From the NCBI RefSeq assembly GCF_007830235.1, contig NZ_VLKI01000025.1:1-59863 (forward strand): a stretch of 59,863 nucleotides of DNA, in the 5' to 3' direction. Made by a program: the position numbers and the translations under genes. The notes below the pieces were generated by a model. It ran no database searches. It worked only from the letters and a program-made list of their open reading frames with translations, and was not told the origin of the DNA. Position 1 is the stretch's first letter, and each line of letters begins with the position of its first letter. Below, piece after piece: positions 33,432 to 41,426 of this stretch. This stretch comes from Cytobacillus oceanisediminis. Its GTDB lineage: Bacteria; Bacillota; Bacilli; Bacillales; Cytobacillaceae.

Positions 33432-34886
33432 ATGAAAAAAATAACGATTCTCGGGCTTGGAGCGGGAGATTTGGATCAGCTTCCTTTAGGTGTCTATAAA
33501 AAGCTTAAAAATTCAGAGGCCCTCTATTTACGGACAAAGGAGCATCCTGTTCTTCGCGACCTCGAACATGAAGGGCTGCAGTATCAGTCTTTTGACAGCG
33601 TATATGAAAAACACGATCAGTTTGAAGAGGTTTATGAGGAAATATGCGAATTCCTTCTGGAGGCAGCTCTGGCAAATAATATTACCTATGGAGTGCCAGG
33701 CCATCCGCTTGTGGCAGAAAGAACGGTTCAGCTTCTGATTGAGCGAGCGTCAAATAAGGATATTGAGATAGAGATCGGAGGAGGACAGAGTTTTCTCGAC
33801 CCTTTGTTCCAGGCATTGAAAATCGATCCAATCGAAGGATTTCAACTCCTAGATGGAACCGATTTAAACAGGGATGAAATCGAAGTTGCACAGCATGTCA
33901 TTATTGGACAGGTGTATGACCAATTTGCAGCCAGTGAAGTCAAGCTTACGCTAATGGAAAAGCTGCCTTATGACTATGAGGTATTTATAGTGACTGCTGC
34001 TGGCAGCAAGGAGGAGAAACTTAGAAAAGTTCCTCTGCATGAGCTTGACCATGATATGGAGCTGAATAACTTAACCTCTGTATATGTGCCGCCTGTTAAG
34101 GATGAAACGATTTTATATAAGGATTTTTCAAAGCTTCGCAGCATTATTGCTGAATTGCGCGGGCCGAACGGCTGCCCATGGGATCTTAAACAGACTCATG
34201 TATCACTGAAAAAGTACTTAATTGAAGAAGCATACGAGCTGATCGAAGCAATTGATAATGAAGATAGCGACCATATGACAGAAGAGCTTGGAGATGTCCT
34301 TCTTCAGGTTTTGCTTCATGCCCAGATTGGGGAGGATGAAGGCTATTTTACCATTGATGATGTCATTCAGGGACTTTCTGAGAAAATGGTCCGCCGCCAT
34401 CCGCATGTGTTTGGTAACGTACAGGCTGATAATGAAGAGGAAGTTTTAAAAAATTGGCAAAGCATTAAACAGGAAGAAAAGGGTGAGAAACAGGAATCCA
34501 TTATGGATAATGTGCCTAAATCTTTCCCTAATTTAATGAGGGCTGCTGAAATTCAAAAAAAAGCGGCAAAAGTTGGCTTTGATTGGAAGGAAGTCGAACC
34601 TGCCTGGGAGAAAGTGAAGGAAGAGATTTCTGAATTTGAATCTGAAGCAGGGAATAAAAGCAGCCAAATGGAAGCGGAATTTGGAGATATTCTTTTTGCG
34701 CTGGTCAATATCGCCCGTTTCTATAAAATTGATGCGGAAGAAGCGACAAGAAAAACGAATGAAAAATTTATCCGCCGTTTTTCATATGTGGAAGAACGGG
34801 TAAAGGAAAGCGGCAGAAATTTTGAAGACTTTACGCTAGAGCAGCTTGATGAATATTGGAATGAAGCAAAATCGAAAGGATACTAA
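33432..34886 (+). CDS. yabN: YabN, tetrapyrrole-methylase/MazG fusion
   Basis: 484 residues. N-terminal SAM-dependent tetrapyrrole-methylase-like domain (about 1-220, ITILGLGAGDLDQLP and GVPGHPLVAERTVQ), then two MazG NTP pyrophosphohydrolase units with the metal motifs EEAYELIEAIDNED/EELGDVLLQ and EEISEFESE/EFGDILFALVNIAR. It likely hydrolyses aberrant NTPs; the methylase half is of unknown role. ATG 33432 gives better spacing from AGGAG than ATG 33420, which abuts it and overlaps the end of yabM. rqcP is next. Confidence 0.94.
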   Translation: MKKITILGLGAGDLDQLPLGVYKKLKNSEALYLRTKEHPVLRDLEHEGLQYQSFDSVYEKHDQFEEVYEEICEFLLEAALANNITYGVPGHPLVAERTVQLLIERASNKDIEIEIGGGQSFLDPLFQALKIDPIEGFQLLDGTDLNRDEIEVAQHVIIGQVYDQFAASEVKLTLMEKLPYDYEVFIVTAAGSKEEKLRKVPLHELDHDMELNNLTSVYVPPVKDETILYKDFSKLRSIIAELRGPNGCPWDLKQTHVSLKKYLIEEAYELIEAIDNEDSDHMTEELGDVLLQVLLHAQIGEDEGYFTIDDVIQGLSEKMVRRHPHVFGNVQADNEEEVLKNWQSIKQEEKGEKQESIMDNVPKSFPNLMRAAEIQKKAAKVGFDWKEVEPAWEKVKEEISEFESEAGNKSSQMEAEFGDILFALVNIARFYKIDAEEATRKTNEKFIRRFSYVEERVKESGRNFEDFTLEQLDEYWNEAKSKGY

Positions 34887-34915
34887 AATAGAGAAACCAG
34901 AGGAGTGGCGGACAA

Positions 34916-35182
34916 ATGAGATTGGATAAATTTTTAAAAGTATCAAGGCTTATCAAAAGAAGAACACTGGCAAAAGAAGTTTCCGATCAGGGAAGGATTT
35001 CAATTAACGGCCAGCAGGCTAAGGCCAGCTCGACCGTTAAAGTTGGGGATGAACTCCAAATCCGCTTTGGCCAGAAGCTGGTAACTGTAAAAGTCGAGCG
35101 TCTGCAGGAAACGACCCGAAAAGAAGAGGCTGCTGAAATGTATTCAATTATAAAAGAAGAAAAGGCCGAAACTGAGGCATAA
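34916..35182 (+). CDS. rqcP: RqcP, S4-domain ribosome quality-control factor
   Basis: 88 residues, a single S4 RNA-binding domain (MRLDKFLKVSRLIKRRTLAKE, INGQQAKAS). RqcP (YabO, Hsp15 homologue) works with RqcH on stalled 50S subunits to support C-terminal alanine tailing. ATG after AGAGGAG. The end is rich in Lys and Glu. It closes the yabM-yabN-rqcP group; a large repeat follows instead of yabP at short distance. Confidence 0.95.
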   Translation: MRLDKFLKVSRLIKRRTLAKEVSDQGRISINGQQAKASSTVKVGDELQIRFGQKLVTVKVERLQETTRKEEAAEMYSIIKEEKAETEA

Positions 35183-35223
35183 GTTTTTTGGAAGAGATAG
35201 AAATCTTTGAACTTTGATAGCTG

Positions 35224-35522
35224 TCCTAGCTCCACAAGGAACGCTTCGGCAGGATCATCGCACGACTAAAAGCGTTAGCTTTAAGGAGGAGCGCCTACCC
35301 CCCCCTCGAGGTCACAAGCCAATCCTCCCAAAAAGGTAAAAAACACCTTTTCGTGAGGCTCGTCTTGTGGTTGAGGCCCGCAGGATAAGGAAGGCTTCGT
35401 CAGCATAAACATCGCACGACTAAAAGCGGCAGCTTTTAGGAGGAAGCGGGCCATGCAGACGTTGCCACAGGAGGTGGCGTCTTTAGTCTGCGTTCTGCTT
35501 GGCTAAGGCGCTTCCGCTTTTC
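35224..35522 (+). repeat. Family-2 mosaic repeat with two C modules
   Basis: 299 bp. Outer arm TCCTAGCTCCA is split from GCGCCTACC by module C at 35235-35290. The core hairpin (GTCACAAGCC ... CGTCTTGTGG) follows. Then module D (GAGGCCCGC ... GCGGGCC) is split by a second C (about 35385-35444), an uninterrupted module B follows (GCAGACGTTGCCACAGG ... GTCTTTAGTCTGC), and the outer right arm AAGGCGCTTCCGCTTTTC. Confidence 0.8.
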
Positions 35523-35563
35523 TTTATGGCTTGTTCTATTTTTATATCCCTATTCATAAACAT

Positions 35564-35580
35564 GTACAAAAAGGTTGTAC
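35564..35580. promoter_or_regulatory. Inverted repeat upstream of yabP
   Basis: GTACAA (35564-35569), 5-bp gap, TTGTAC (35575-35580), 24 bp before the yabP start. It could be an operator; no regulator can be named from sequence alone. CATAAACAT just upstream is a weak sigma-E-like -10. Confidence 0.4.
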
Positions 35581-35603
35581 TATGTGATTGCGAGGGATGA
35601 ATT

Positions 35604-35906
35604 ATGAGCCAATATTATGAGTCAAGTTCAAACAAAGTGAATACCCAGGAGCATGATGTCATTATGAGGGGCAGAAGGCTGCTGGATATTACAGGGGTCA
35701 AACAGGTAGAAAGCTTTGATAATGAAGAGTTTTTGCTGGAAACGGTGATGGGCTTCCTGGCGATTAGAGGGCAGAATCTGCAGATGAAGAATTTGGATGT
35801 AGACAAGGGAATTGTTTCCATAAAGGGGAAGGTATTTGACCTTGTATATATAGACGATCAGAATGGAGATAAAGCTAAAGGTTTCTTTAGCAAATTATTC
35901 CGATGA
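35604..35906 (+). CDS. yabP: Sporulation protein YabP
   Basis: 100 residues, YabP/YqfC family. In B. subtilis YabP is a mother-cell, sigma-E-dependent protein needed for efficient sporulation; its biochemical function is unknown. Conserved block: IMRGRRLLDITGVKQVESFDNEEFLLET and FLAIRGQNLQMKNLD. ATG after CGAGGGATG. It overlaps yabQ by 4 nt (ATGA), and divIC follows, so they form one operon. Confidence 0.94.
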   Translation: MSQYYESSSNKVNTQEHDVIMRGRRLLDITGVKQVESFDNEEFLLETVMGFLAIRGQNLQMKNLDVDKGIVSIKGKVFDLVYIDDQNGDKAKGFFSKLFR

Positions 35907-36535
35907 CACTGACCACTCAATTTATGACCATGCTGGCCATGATCGGCATGGGAAGTGTTTTTGGGGCTTCCCTTGATACCTATAATCGTTTTCTCAAGAG
36001 GACCAAGCGTAAAAGCTGGATTATTTTTATTAACGATATCCTTTTTTGGCTGCTGCAGGGATTGGCTATCTTTTATATTTTATTTCTGGTTAATAAAGGT
36101 GAATTAAGGTTTTATATTTTCGTTGCCTTGTTATGCGGATTTGCCGCTTATCAAAGTTTATTTAAAAAAATGTATTTGCGGGTATTGGAGATTTCCATCG
36201 GAATGGCAATCTCCATATACCGCTTTTTAGTTAAGGCGTTTACTCTAGTCATTTATAAACCCCTCCAAGGGCTTATAACCGCGTTGATTGCCATCACTGT
36301 TATGCTTGGGAAGGGACTTTATTCCCTTTTGAAAATTGCTTTGCGGGTCATTTGGTTTACATTAAAGGTGATTTTTCTGCCTGTCAAATGGATTTTGTCA
36401 CTTTTGTGGAAACTTTTGCCGAAAAATATTAAAAAATCCGTCGAGAAGTTATATAATAAATTGGCAGGATATTTACAGCGGATAAAGAATTATGTTTTAA
36501 AGTGGATCTCAAAGTGGAAAAAGCATAAAGAGTAA
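35903..36535 (+). CDS. yabQ: Spore cortex membrane protein YabQ
   Basis: 210 residues, with about five membrane segments: N-terminal region (MLAMIGMGSVFGASLDTYNRF), residues about 40-60, 68-85, and hydrophobic stretches around 110-165; a basic C-terminal tail. YabQ localises to the forespore outer membrane and is required for cortex formation in B. subtilis. The ATG overlaps the yabP stop. divIC follows 15 bp later. Confidence 0.93.
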   Translation: MTLTTQFMTMLAMIGMGSVFGASLDTYNRFLKRTKRKSWIIFINDILFWLLQGLAIFYILFLVNKGELRFYIFVALLCGFAAYQSLFKKMYLRVLEISIGMAISIYRFLVKAFTLVIYKPLQGLITALIAITVMLGKGLYSLLKIALRVIWFTLKVIFLPVKWILSLLWKLLPKNIKKSVEKLYNKLAGYLQRIKNYVLKWISKWKKHKE

Positions 36536-36550
36536 GGAGGGAATGCGAAA

Positions 36551-36961
36551 GTGAGTGTCAGCAAGAAGAGAAATGTAGCCAAAATTGAAACAAGCTATGT
36601 CAGACAGCAGGAAGCGGCAGAGATCAGTGCGGGCCGGAAAAGAAAGCTTTTATTTAGAAGATTAGCAGCCTTTTTTACACTGGCAGCCGTACTTTCTTTT
36701 TTTATGATCTCTACACTCGTTTCGCAATCTGCCGCTCTGGAAGAAAAAGTGGAAGAGAAAAACCGGCTTGACAAGGAGCTTGCTGCGCTGCAGAAGAAAG
36801 AAGTCATTCTTGAAGAGGAAATTGTTAAATTGAATGATGATGAATATATAGCAAAGCTTGCCAGGAAGGACTATTTCTTATCCGACAATAATGAAATCAT
36901 TTTTAATCTCCCTGAAGAGACAGAGAAAAATAAGAAGAATAAGGAAAAATCAACCGACTAG
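36551..36961 (+). CDS. divIC: Cell-division protein DivIC
   Basis: 136 residues, FtsB/DivIC family. A basic cytoplasmic N terminus, a single membrane segment at about residues 32-55 (RRLAAFFTLAAVLSFFMIST), then an extracellular coiled coil (about 58-100) and a short C-terminal domain (EYIAKLARKDYFLS). It works with FtsL and DivIB in the septal divisome. GTG 36551 after AAGGAGGG. The C terminus is Lys/Glu rich. Confidence 0.95.
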   Translation: MSVSKKRNVAKIETSYVRQQEAAEISAGRKRKLLFRRLAAFFTLAAVLSFFMISTLVSQSAALEEKVEEKNRLDKELAALQKKEVILEEEIVKLNDDEYIAKLARKDYFLSDNNEIIFNLPEETEKNKKNKEKSTD

Positions 36962-36969
36962 AGGCTGTA

Positions 36970-36999
36970 TTGACACTTTTTTTTTGAATTCTGTATAAT
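36970..36999 (+). promoter_or_regulatory. Promoter of yabR leader
   Basis: -35 TTGACA (36970-36975), 18-bp spacer, -10 TATAAT (36994-36999), about 310 bp before yabR. Confidence 0.85.
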
Positions 37000-37310
37000 A
37001 TATAGATAGTATGATTTATCGCAGATTAACAGGCAGTAACCCTTCGCTTATATAGTAAGTAAAGCTTAATGGGGTTATTAAAAGGGAACTGCCTGTAAAG
37101 GCCCGATTAAAAGAACTCAGACTAAAAACGTCACACCTGTGGCAACGTCTGAGTGGCCCGCATCGTGCGGACCTCAACTAACCATCAGTGTATGTGTGTG
37201 AAGGTATAATTCTGTAAAGCTGGGAAAAAGCTGAAGATGTATTAGGCAATAATCACTAAATACCCTGATGGAAGTTTCACTTTATATCTTTCAAGGAGGC
37301 AATTTTTTTA
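37000..37310 (+). other. Long structured leader of yabR
   Basis: No gene. ACAGGCAGT near 37040 pairs with ACTGCCTGT near 37090, enclosing ACCC/GGGGT. Then 37112-37182 is a family-2 D+B module in reverse (CTCAGAC ... GTCTGAG; GGCCCGCATCGTGCGGACC), lacking module C. The remainder to the ribosome binding site AAGGAGG is unstructured to my eye. Confidence 0.6.
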
Positions 37311-37769
37311 ATGTCAATCGAAGTAGGCAGCAAGTTACAAGGAAAGGTCACAGGTATTACAAATTTCGGAGCATTTGTGGAGCTGCCGGAAGGTTCAACC
37401 GGTCTGGTGCACATAAGTGAAGTCGCAGACAATTATGTCAAAGATATTAATGATCACCTCAAAGTAGGTGATATGGTCGAAGTGAAAGTCATTAATGTCG
37501 AAAAGGATGGCAAGATCGGTTTATCCATCAAGAAGGCAAAAGACCGGCCTGAGCGATCTGAAAGACCTGAAAGAGGCGACAGAAAAGAATTTAGAGGACA
37601 TTCAAATTCTGGCCGTCCTCGTCATGGCAGAACAAATGATAACCGCCCATCCAAAGAGAATTTCGAATCAAAAATGGCTCGATTCTTAAAGGATAGCGAA
37701 GATCGTCTGTCATCACTAAAACGCCACACTGAATCCAAACGTGGAGGAAGAGGCGCAAGACGAGGATAA
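37311..37769 (+). CDS. yabR: S1-domain RNA-binding protein YabR
   Basis: 152 residues. One S1 RNA-binding domain (about 1-73: GSKLQGKVTGITNFGAFVELPEG, GLVHISEVA, VKVINVEKDGKIGLSIKKA), followed by a basic tail rich in Arg, Glu and Gly ending in GGRGARRG. It resembles polynucleotide phosphorylase S1 domains and general stress protein 13; exact role unknown. ATG after CAAGGAGG. A terminator follows. Confidence 0.93.
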   Translation: MSIEVGSKLQGKVTGITNFGAFVELPEGSTGLVHISEVADNYVKDINDHLKVGDMVEVKVINVEKDGKIGLSIKKAKDRPERSERPERGDRKEFRGHSNSGRPRHGRTNDNRPSKENFESKMARFLKDSEDRLSSLKRHTESKRGGRGARRG

Positions 37770-37806
37770 CTTGCTGCTGATCTTGATATATAGCAGAGTA
37801 AATTAA

Positions 37807-37834
37807 AACAAGTCCGGTTCGGGCTTGTTTTTTT
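37807..37834 (+). terminator. Terminator after yabR
   Basis: AACAAGTCC (37807-37815), loop GGTTC, GGGCTTGTT (37821-37829), T run. Confidence 0.9.
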
Positions 37835-37894
37835 GTGTGCTTTTAGATGTTTAGTAGTTTTTTAGTTTGGGTATAAAATTTTTCTTTATATCAA

Positions 37895-37925
37895 AAAAGC
37901 ATCAGCCTAAGGCTGACGCTTCTTT
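37895..37925 (-). terminator. Terminator of the tRNA transcript
   Basis: AAGCATCAGCC/GGCTGACGCTT hairpin around TAA: on the minus strand AAGCGTCAGCC pairs with GGCTGATGCTT and is followed by T-rich sequence. It lies just downstream of tRNA-Glu. Confidence 0.8.
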
Positions 37926-37929
37926 GAAA

Positions 37930-38001
37930 TGACCCGTACGGGATTCGAACCCGTGTTACCGCCGTGAAAGGGCGGTGTCTTAACCGCTTGACCAACGGGC
38001 C
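37930..38001 (-). tRNA. tRNA-Glu (UUC)
   Basis: 72 nt on the minus strand. Acceptor GGCCCGT pairs with ACGGGTC, D arm GTCAAGCGGTTAAGAC, anticodon stem-loop CCGCCCTTTCACGGCGG with anticodon TTC, T arm CGGGTTCGAATCCCG, discriminator A. CCA is not encoded. It sits downstream of tRNA-Met on the same strand, the pair known at this place in B. subtilis. Confidence 0.97.
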
Positions 38002-38023
38002 TTAATAAGGATGAATGTTTCTG

Positions 38024-38144
38024 TGTCCAGCTGCAGTGCCTAGGGGCTTGAGGTCATAAGCCAATCTGTCAAAAAGGTAAAGTACAACCTTTCTGCCACC
38101 TTGTCTTATGCTTGTCGCCCCAGGGCAACGCGCTTCCGCATTTC
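38024..38144 (+). repeat. Family-2 repeat between two tRNA genes
   Basis: Intact simple element: TGTCCAGCTGCAGTGCC at left, GTCATAAGCCAATCTG with GTCTTATGCTTGTCG as inner arms, AAGGTA/ACCTT apex, GCGCTTCCGCATTTC at right. It separates tRNA-Met from tRNA-Glu, so a tRNA precursor would carry it as a hairpin. Confidence 0.75.
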
Positions 38145-38148
38145 ATGA

Positions 38149-38222
38149 TAGCGGCGGAGGGGATCGAACCCCCGACCTCACGGGTATGAACCGTACGCTC
38201 TAGCCAGCTGAGCTACACCGCC
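38149..38222 (-). tRNA. tRNA-Met (CAU)
   Basis: 74 nt on the minus strand. Acceptor GGCGGTG with CGCCGCT, D arm GCTCAGCTGGCTAGAGC, anticodon loop TTCATAC giving CAT, T arm GGGGGTTCGATCCCCTC, discriminator A. The paired first base (G1-U73) and D-loop fit elongator methionine rather than initiator tRNA, but tRNA-Ile2 with lysidine cannot be fully excluded. CCA not encoded. Confidence 0.9.
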
Positions 38223-38511
38223 ATATTTTTATAGATTAACAGTTGTGCCTTAAAGCACAAGATTTATAATACAAAGTTTTAAAAAAGAAGTCAATAAAAG
38301 ATTAAAAGAAATATGTCGCAATTCCACCAAGATGCTTCGTCAATTTTTTCCAAGCAGTTTGACGTTCTATAAAGCAGTCTTTTCAAGGCTTTTCTTTACT
38401 TTTTCTGTCAATGTGTTACATATCCTCACCTAGAGTGAACTTAAATATTGTTATCTGACCCCATATAAGGTGGAAAACCGTCGAACGAAAAGTCCGGGCT
38501 TGTCCGCTATT

Positions 38512-38544
38512 TTGACAAACTTCTGAGGAGCTGGCTTTTATAAT
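38512..38544 (+). promoter_or_regulatory. spoIIE promoter with 21-bp spacer
   Basis: -35 TTGACA (38512-38517), spacer of 21 bp, -10 TATAAT (38539-38544). This long spacing is the hallmark of Spo0A-activated sigma-A promoters such as spoIIE and spoIIG. A 0A-like CGTCGAA (38479-38485) and TGACAAA over the -35 could bind Spo0A. Confidence 0.85.
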
Positions 38545-38580
38545 TGTCAGCAACGATAAAAATATGGGGAGTGTAGTTTA

Positions 38581-41061
38581 ATGGAAAAGGTAGAAAGGAA
38601 TGTAATGGAGCCGATCGGAGAAGTGCCATTTAACAAACCGAAACTCGAATTTGCCAAAGGCTTAAAAAAGCTCCAATCAGGATTGGAGAATTTCTTTCTT
38701 AAAAGAGGCTATGTTCTGCTGATCATTGGCTTTTTGCTTGGAAGAGCCTTGATATTAGCGAAACTAACCCCTTTTAGCCTTCCATTTTTCGCTGCGGTTT
38801 ATTTTATAAGAAGAGATAAGGCTCCGCTCGCATTGGTGGGATTGATTGCAGGTGCAGCAACTTTATCCATATCGAATGCTGTATCCGCTTTTGGAATCAC
38901 ATTTATATTCTTGTTTGTCTTTAGGGTGTCGAAAAAATGGCTGAATAATGAAATTAGGGCTTTGCCCTTCTATGTATTTTTCACCATTTTGGCGGGAAAA
39001 CTGCTTGAGGCCTTTATTGTTAAGGGCCAGCTGGCATTATATGATGGAATGATGGCTGGTGTTGAGTCCAGCCTGGGCTTCATTCTTACTCTTATTTTTC
39101 TTCAAGGTCTTCCGCTGCTTTCAATTAATAAGCGCAGGCAATCGCTGAAAACGGAAGAAATCGTGTGTCTTATTATTATGCTGGCTTCTGTTATGACAGG
39201 AACAATTGGGTGGACAGTCTATGATCTTTCGGTAGAGCATATTATGTCCCGCTATCTTGTCTTGCTGTTTTCATTTGTAGCAGGAGCAACGGTCGGTTCT
39301 ACTGTAGGGGTGGTAACTGGGTTAATATTCTCCCTTGCCAATATATCAAGTTTCTATCATATGAGTTTGCTTGCTTTTTCAGGGTTGCTTGGCGGCCTTT
39401 TAAAAGAAGGGAAAAAGTTCGGTGTGGCAGTCGGGCTGCTGATAGCAACGCTGCTGATGGGTATGTATGGCGAAGGAAGCGGAAACCTGATGAAGACCCT
39501 GTCAGAAACAGGCGCTGCTATATTATTATTTCTCTTAACCCCTCAGGCATTAACGGCAAAGCTGGCAAAGCACATACCGGGAACACCGGAGTATGCCGCA
39601 GAACAGCAGCAGTATATGCGAAAAATGCGGGATGTAACAGCACAGCGGGTTGCACAGTTTTCAAGTGTATTTCAAGCCTTATCCAAAAGCTTCTCTGCCC
39701 ACGATGAGCCGTCGGAATGGGAAGACGGTAATGATAGAGAAATGGATTATTTTCTAAGCAATGTAACAGAAAAAACATGCCAGACTTGTTTCAAGAAAGA
39801 CCATTGCTGGTCAAAGAACTTTAATACAACCTATGAATATATGATGGATATTATGCATGATGTGGACAATAATCAGGGGGCGCTATCCCCAAAGCTTGCA
39901 AGGGATTGGGAAAAGTACTGTACAAGATCCAAAAAAGTGACTGAAGCAGTCCAGCAGGAGCTGACCTATTTTAAGGCCAACCAAAAGCTGAAGAAGCAGG
40001 TCCAAGAAAGCAGAAGGCTTGTGGCTGACCAGTTGATGGGTGTTTCTGAAGTGATGGGCGACTTTGCGAAAGAGATTCAAAGGGAACGTGAGAACCATCA
40101 TAAACAGGAAGAGCAGATCCTGGAGGCACTTCAGGAATTTGGCATTCATATCGAGCAAGTTGAAATATATAGCCTTGAACAGGGGAATGTTGACATTGAT
40201 ATGACCATCCCGTACTGCCAGGGACATGGAGAATGTGAAAAGCTGATTGCTCCAATGTTATCTGATATTCTTGGAGAAACGATATTAGTAAATTCAGAGG
40301 AATGCGCTGCCTTTCCAAATGGCTTTTGCCATGTAACCTTCCGTTCAGCGAAGGCTTTTGCGGTAGAAACCGGAGTTGCGCATGCGGCGAAAGACGGCGG
40401 GTTAATTTCAGGTGACAGTTATTCAACTATAGAACTGGGCTGCGGCAAGTATGCCATTGCCATCAGTGATGGTATGGGCAACGGAGAACGTGCCCATGCG
40501 GAAAGCAAAGAAACCCTTTTGCTGCTGCAAAAAATTCTTCAATCGGGAATTGAGGAGCAAGTTGCAATTAAATCAGTTAATTCAGTCCTTTCTTTAAGGA
40601 CGACAGATGAAATCTTTTCAACCTTGGATTTGGCCATGGTTGATCTGCAAAATGCCGACGCGAAATTTTTGAAGATTGGATCTACTCCAAGTTTTGTTAA
40701 AAGAGGCCATAAAGTATTGAAAATCCAGGCCAGCAATCTTCCGATGGGCATTATCCAGGAATTTGATGTGGATGTTGTAAGTGAGCAGCTGAAAGCCGGC
40801 GACTTATTAATCATGATGAGTGATGGGGTTTTTGAAGGGCCAAAGCATGTGGAGAATTTTGATTTGTGGATGAAGCGGAAAATAACAGAGTTAAAGACAG
40901 ACGATCCTCAGGAAGTGGCAGATTTAATTATGGAAGAAGTCATTAGGTCCAGATCAGGAAATATTGAAGATGATATGACTGTTGTGGTATCAAGGATCAA
41001 ACATAATACACCTAAGTGGACAAGCATTCCGGTTCAGGCAGTCCGCCAAAAAGCCAACTGA
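38581..41061 (+). CDS. spoIIE: Stage II sporulation phosphatase SpoIIE
   Basis: 826 residues (827 in B. subtilis). N-terminal membrane region with about ten segments (about 45-320), a central FtsZ-binding/oligomerisation region (about 330-590) and a C-terminal PP2C phosphatase domain (about 595-810) with metal-binding aspartates in AISDGMGNGERA, MMSDGVFE and EDDMTVV. It dephosphorylates SpoIIAA-P to release sigma-F in the forespore, and shapes the polar septum. ATG after GGGGAGTG, with the Spo0A-type promoter upstream. A repeat separates it from yabS. Confidence 0.98.
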   Translation: MEKVERNVMEPIGEVPFNKPKLEFAKGLKKLQSGLENFFLKRGYVLLIIGFLLGRALILAKLTPFSLPFFAAVYFIRRDKAPLALVGLIAGAATLSISNAVSAFGITFIFLFVFRVSKKWLNNEIRALPFYVFFTILAGKLLEAFIVKGQLALYDGMMAGVESSLGFILTLIFLQGLPLLSINKRRQSLKTEEIVCLIIMLASVMTGTIGWTVYDLSVEHIMSRYLVLLFSFVAGATVGSTVGVVTGLIFSLANISSFYHMSLLAFSGLLGGLLKEGKKFGVAVGLLIATLLMGMYGEGSGNLMKTLSETGAAILLFLLTPQALTAKLAKHIPGTPEYAAEQQQYMRKMRDVTAQRVAQFSSVFQALSKSFSAHDEPSEWEDGNDREMDYFLSNVTEKTCQTCFKKDHCWSKNFNTTYEYMMDIMHDVDNNQGALSPKLARDWEKYCTRSKKVTEAVQQELTYFKANQKLKKQVQESRRLVADQLMGVSEVMGDFAKEIQRERENHHKQEEQILEALQEFGIHIEQVEIYSLEQGNVDIDMTIPYCQGHGECEKLIAPMLSDILGETILVNSEECAAFPNGFCHVTFRSAKAFAVETGVAHAAKDGGLISGDSYSTIELGCGKYAIAISDGMGNGERAHAESKETLLLLQKILQSGIEEQVAIKSVNSVLSLRTTDEIFSTLDLAMVDLQNADAKFLKIGSTPSFVKRGHKVLKIQASNLPMGIIQEFDVDVVSEQLKAGDLLIMMSDGVFEGPKHVENFDLWMKRKITELKTDDPQEVADLIMEEVIRSRSGNIEDDMTVVVSRIKHNTPKWTSIPVQAVRQKAN

Positions 41062-41121
41062 TTAATTTGCTCATAACATGTTGTCTCGATAAATAAATAT
41101 GTTCTTTAAGTTAGATAAGTG

Positions 41122-41364
41122 TCTAGCTCCAGCGCCTACCCCCTCGAGGTCACAAGCTTGTCTAGTTGCGGCTCCTAGGGACTCGGGGTCATAAGCCGTT
41201 TCCTTTCAGAAGGAAGAACGCCTTCTTACAGGAACCGTCTTATACCTGTCGTCCCTGTGCAGTCGCCTCCACATTTCGGGCAATCCTCCCAGAAAGGCAA
41301 AGAACGCCTTCCAGGAGGCTCGTCTTGTGCTTGTCGGGGGTGATCAAGGTGCTTCAGCATTTCT
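41122..41364 (+). repeat. Family-2 repeat carrying a nested copy
   Basis: Outer element TCTAGCTCCAGCGCCTACC ... GGTGCTTCAGCATTTC, interrupted after CACAAGC (41157) by a 123-bp relative (41158-41280: TTGTCTAGTTGCGGCTCC at left, GTCGCCTCCACATTTC at right). The outer sequence resumes at CAATCCTCCC (41281). Compare the uninterrupted copy at 49404-49524. Confidence 0.85.
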
Positions 41365-41426
41365 CAGGTATATTTCCCCTTTTTTCAGTCGAAAATGGTA
41401 ACAACTCAGAAGTGGAGGGGAGTTTC

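Noticed and set aside
41166..41426. N-terminal extension of yabS of 87 residues
   Set aside because: This part is family-2 repeat DNA; ATG 41427 has a strong ribosome binding site and gives the family length.
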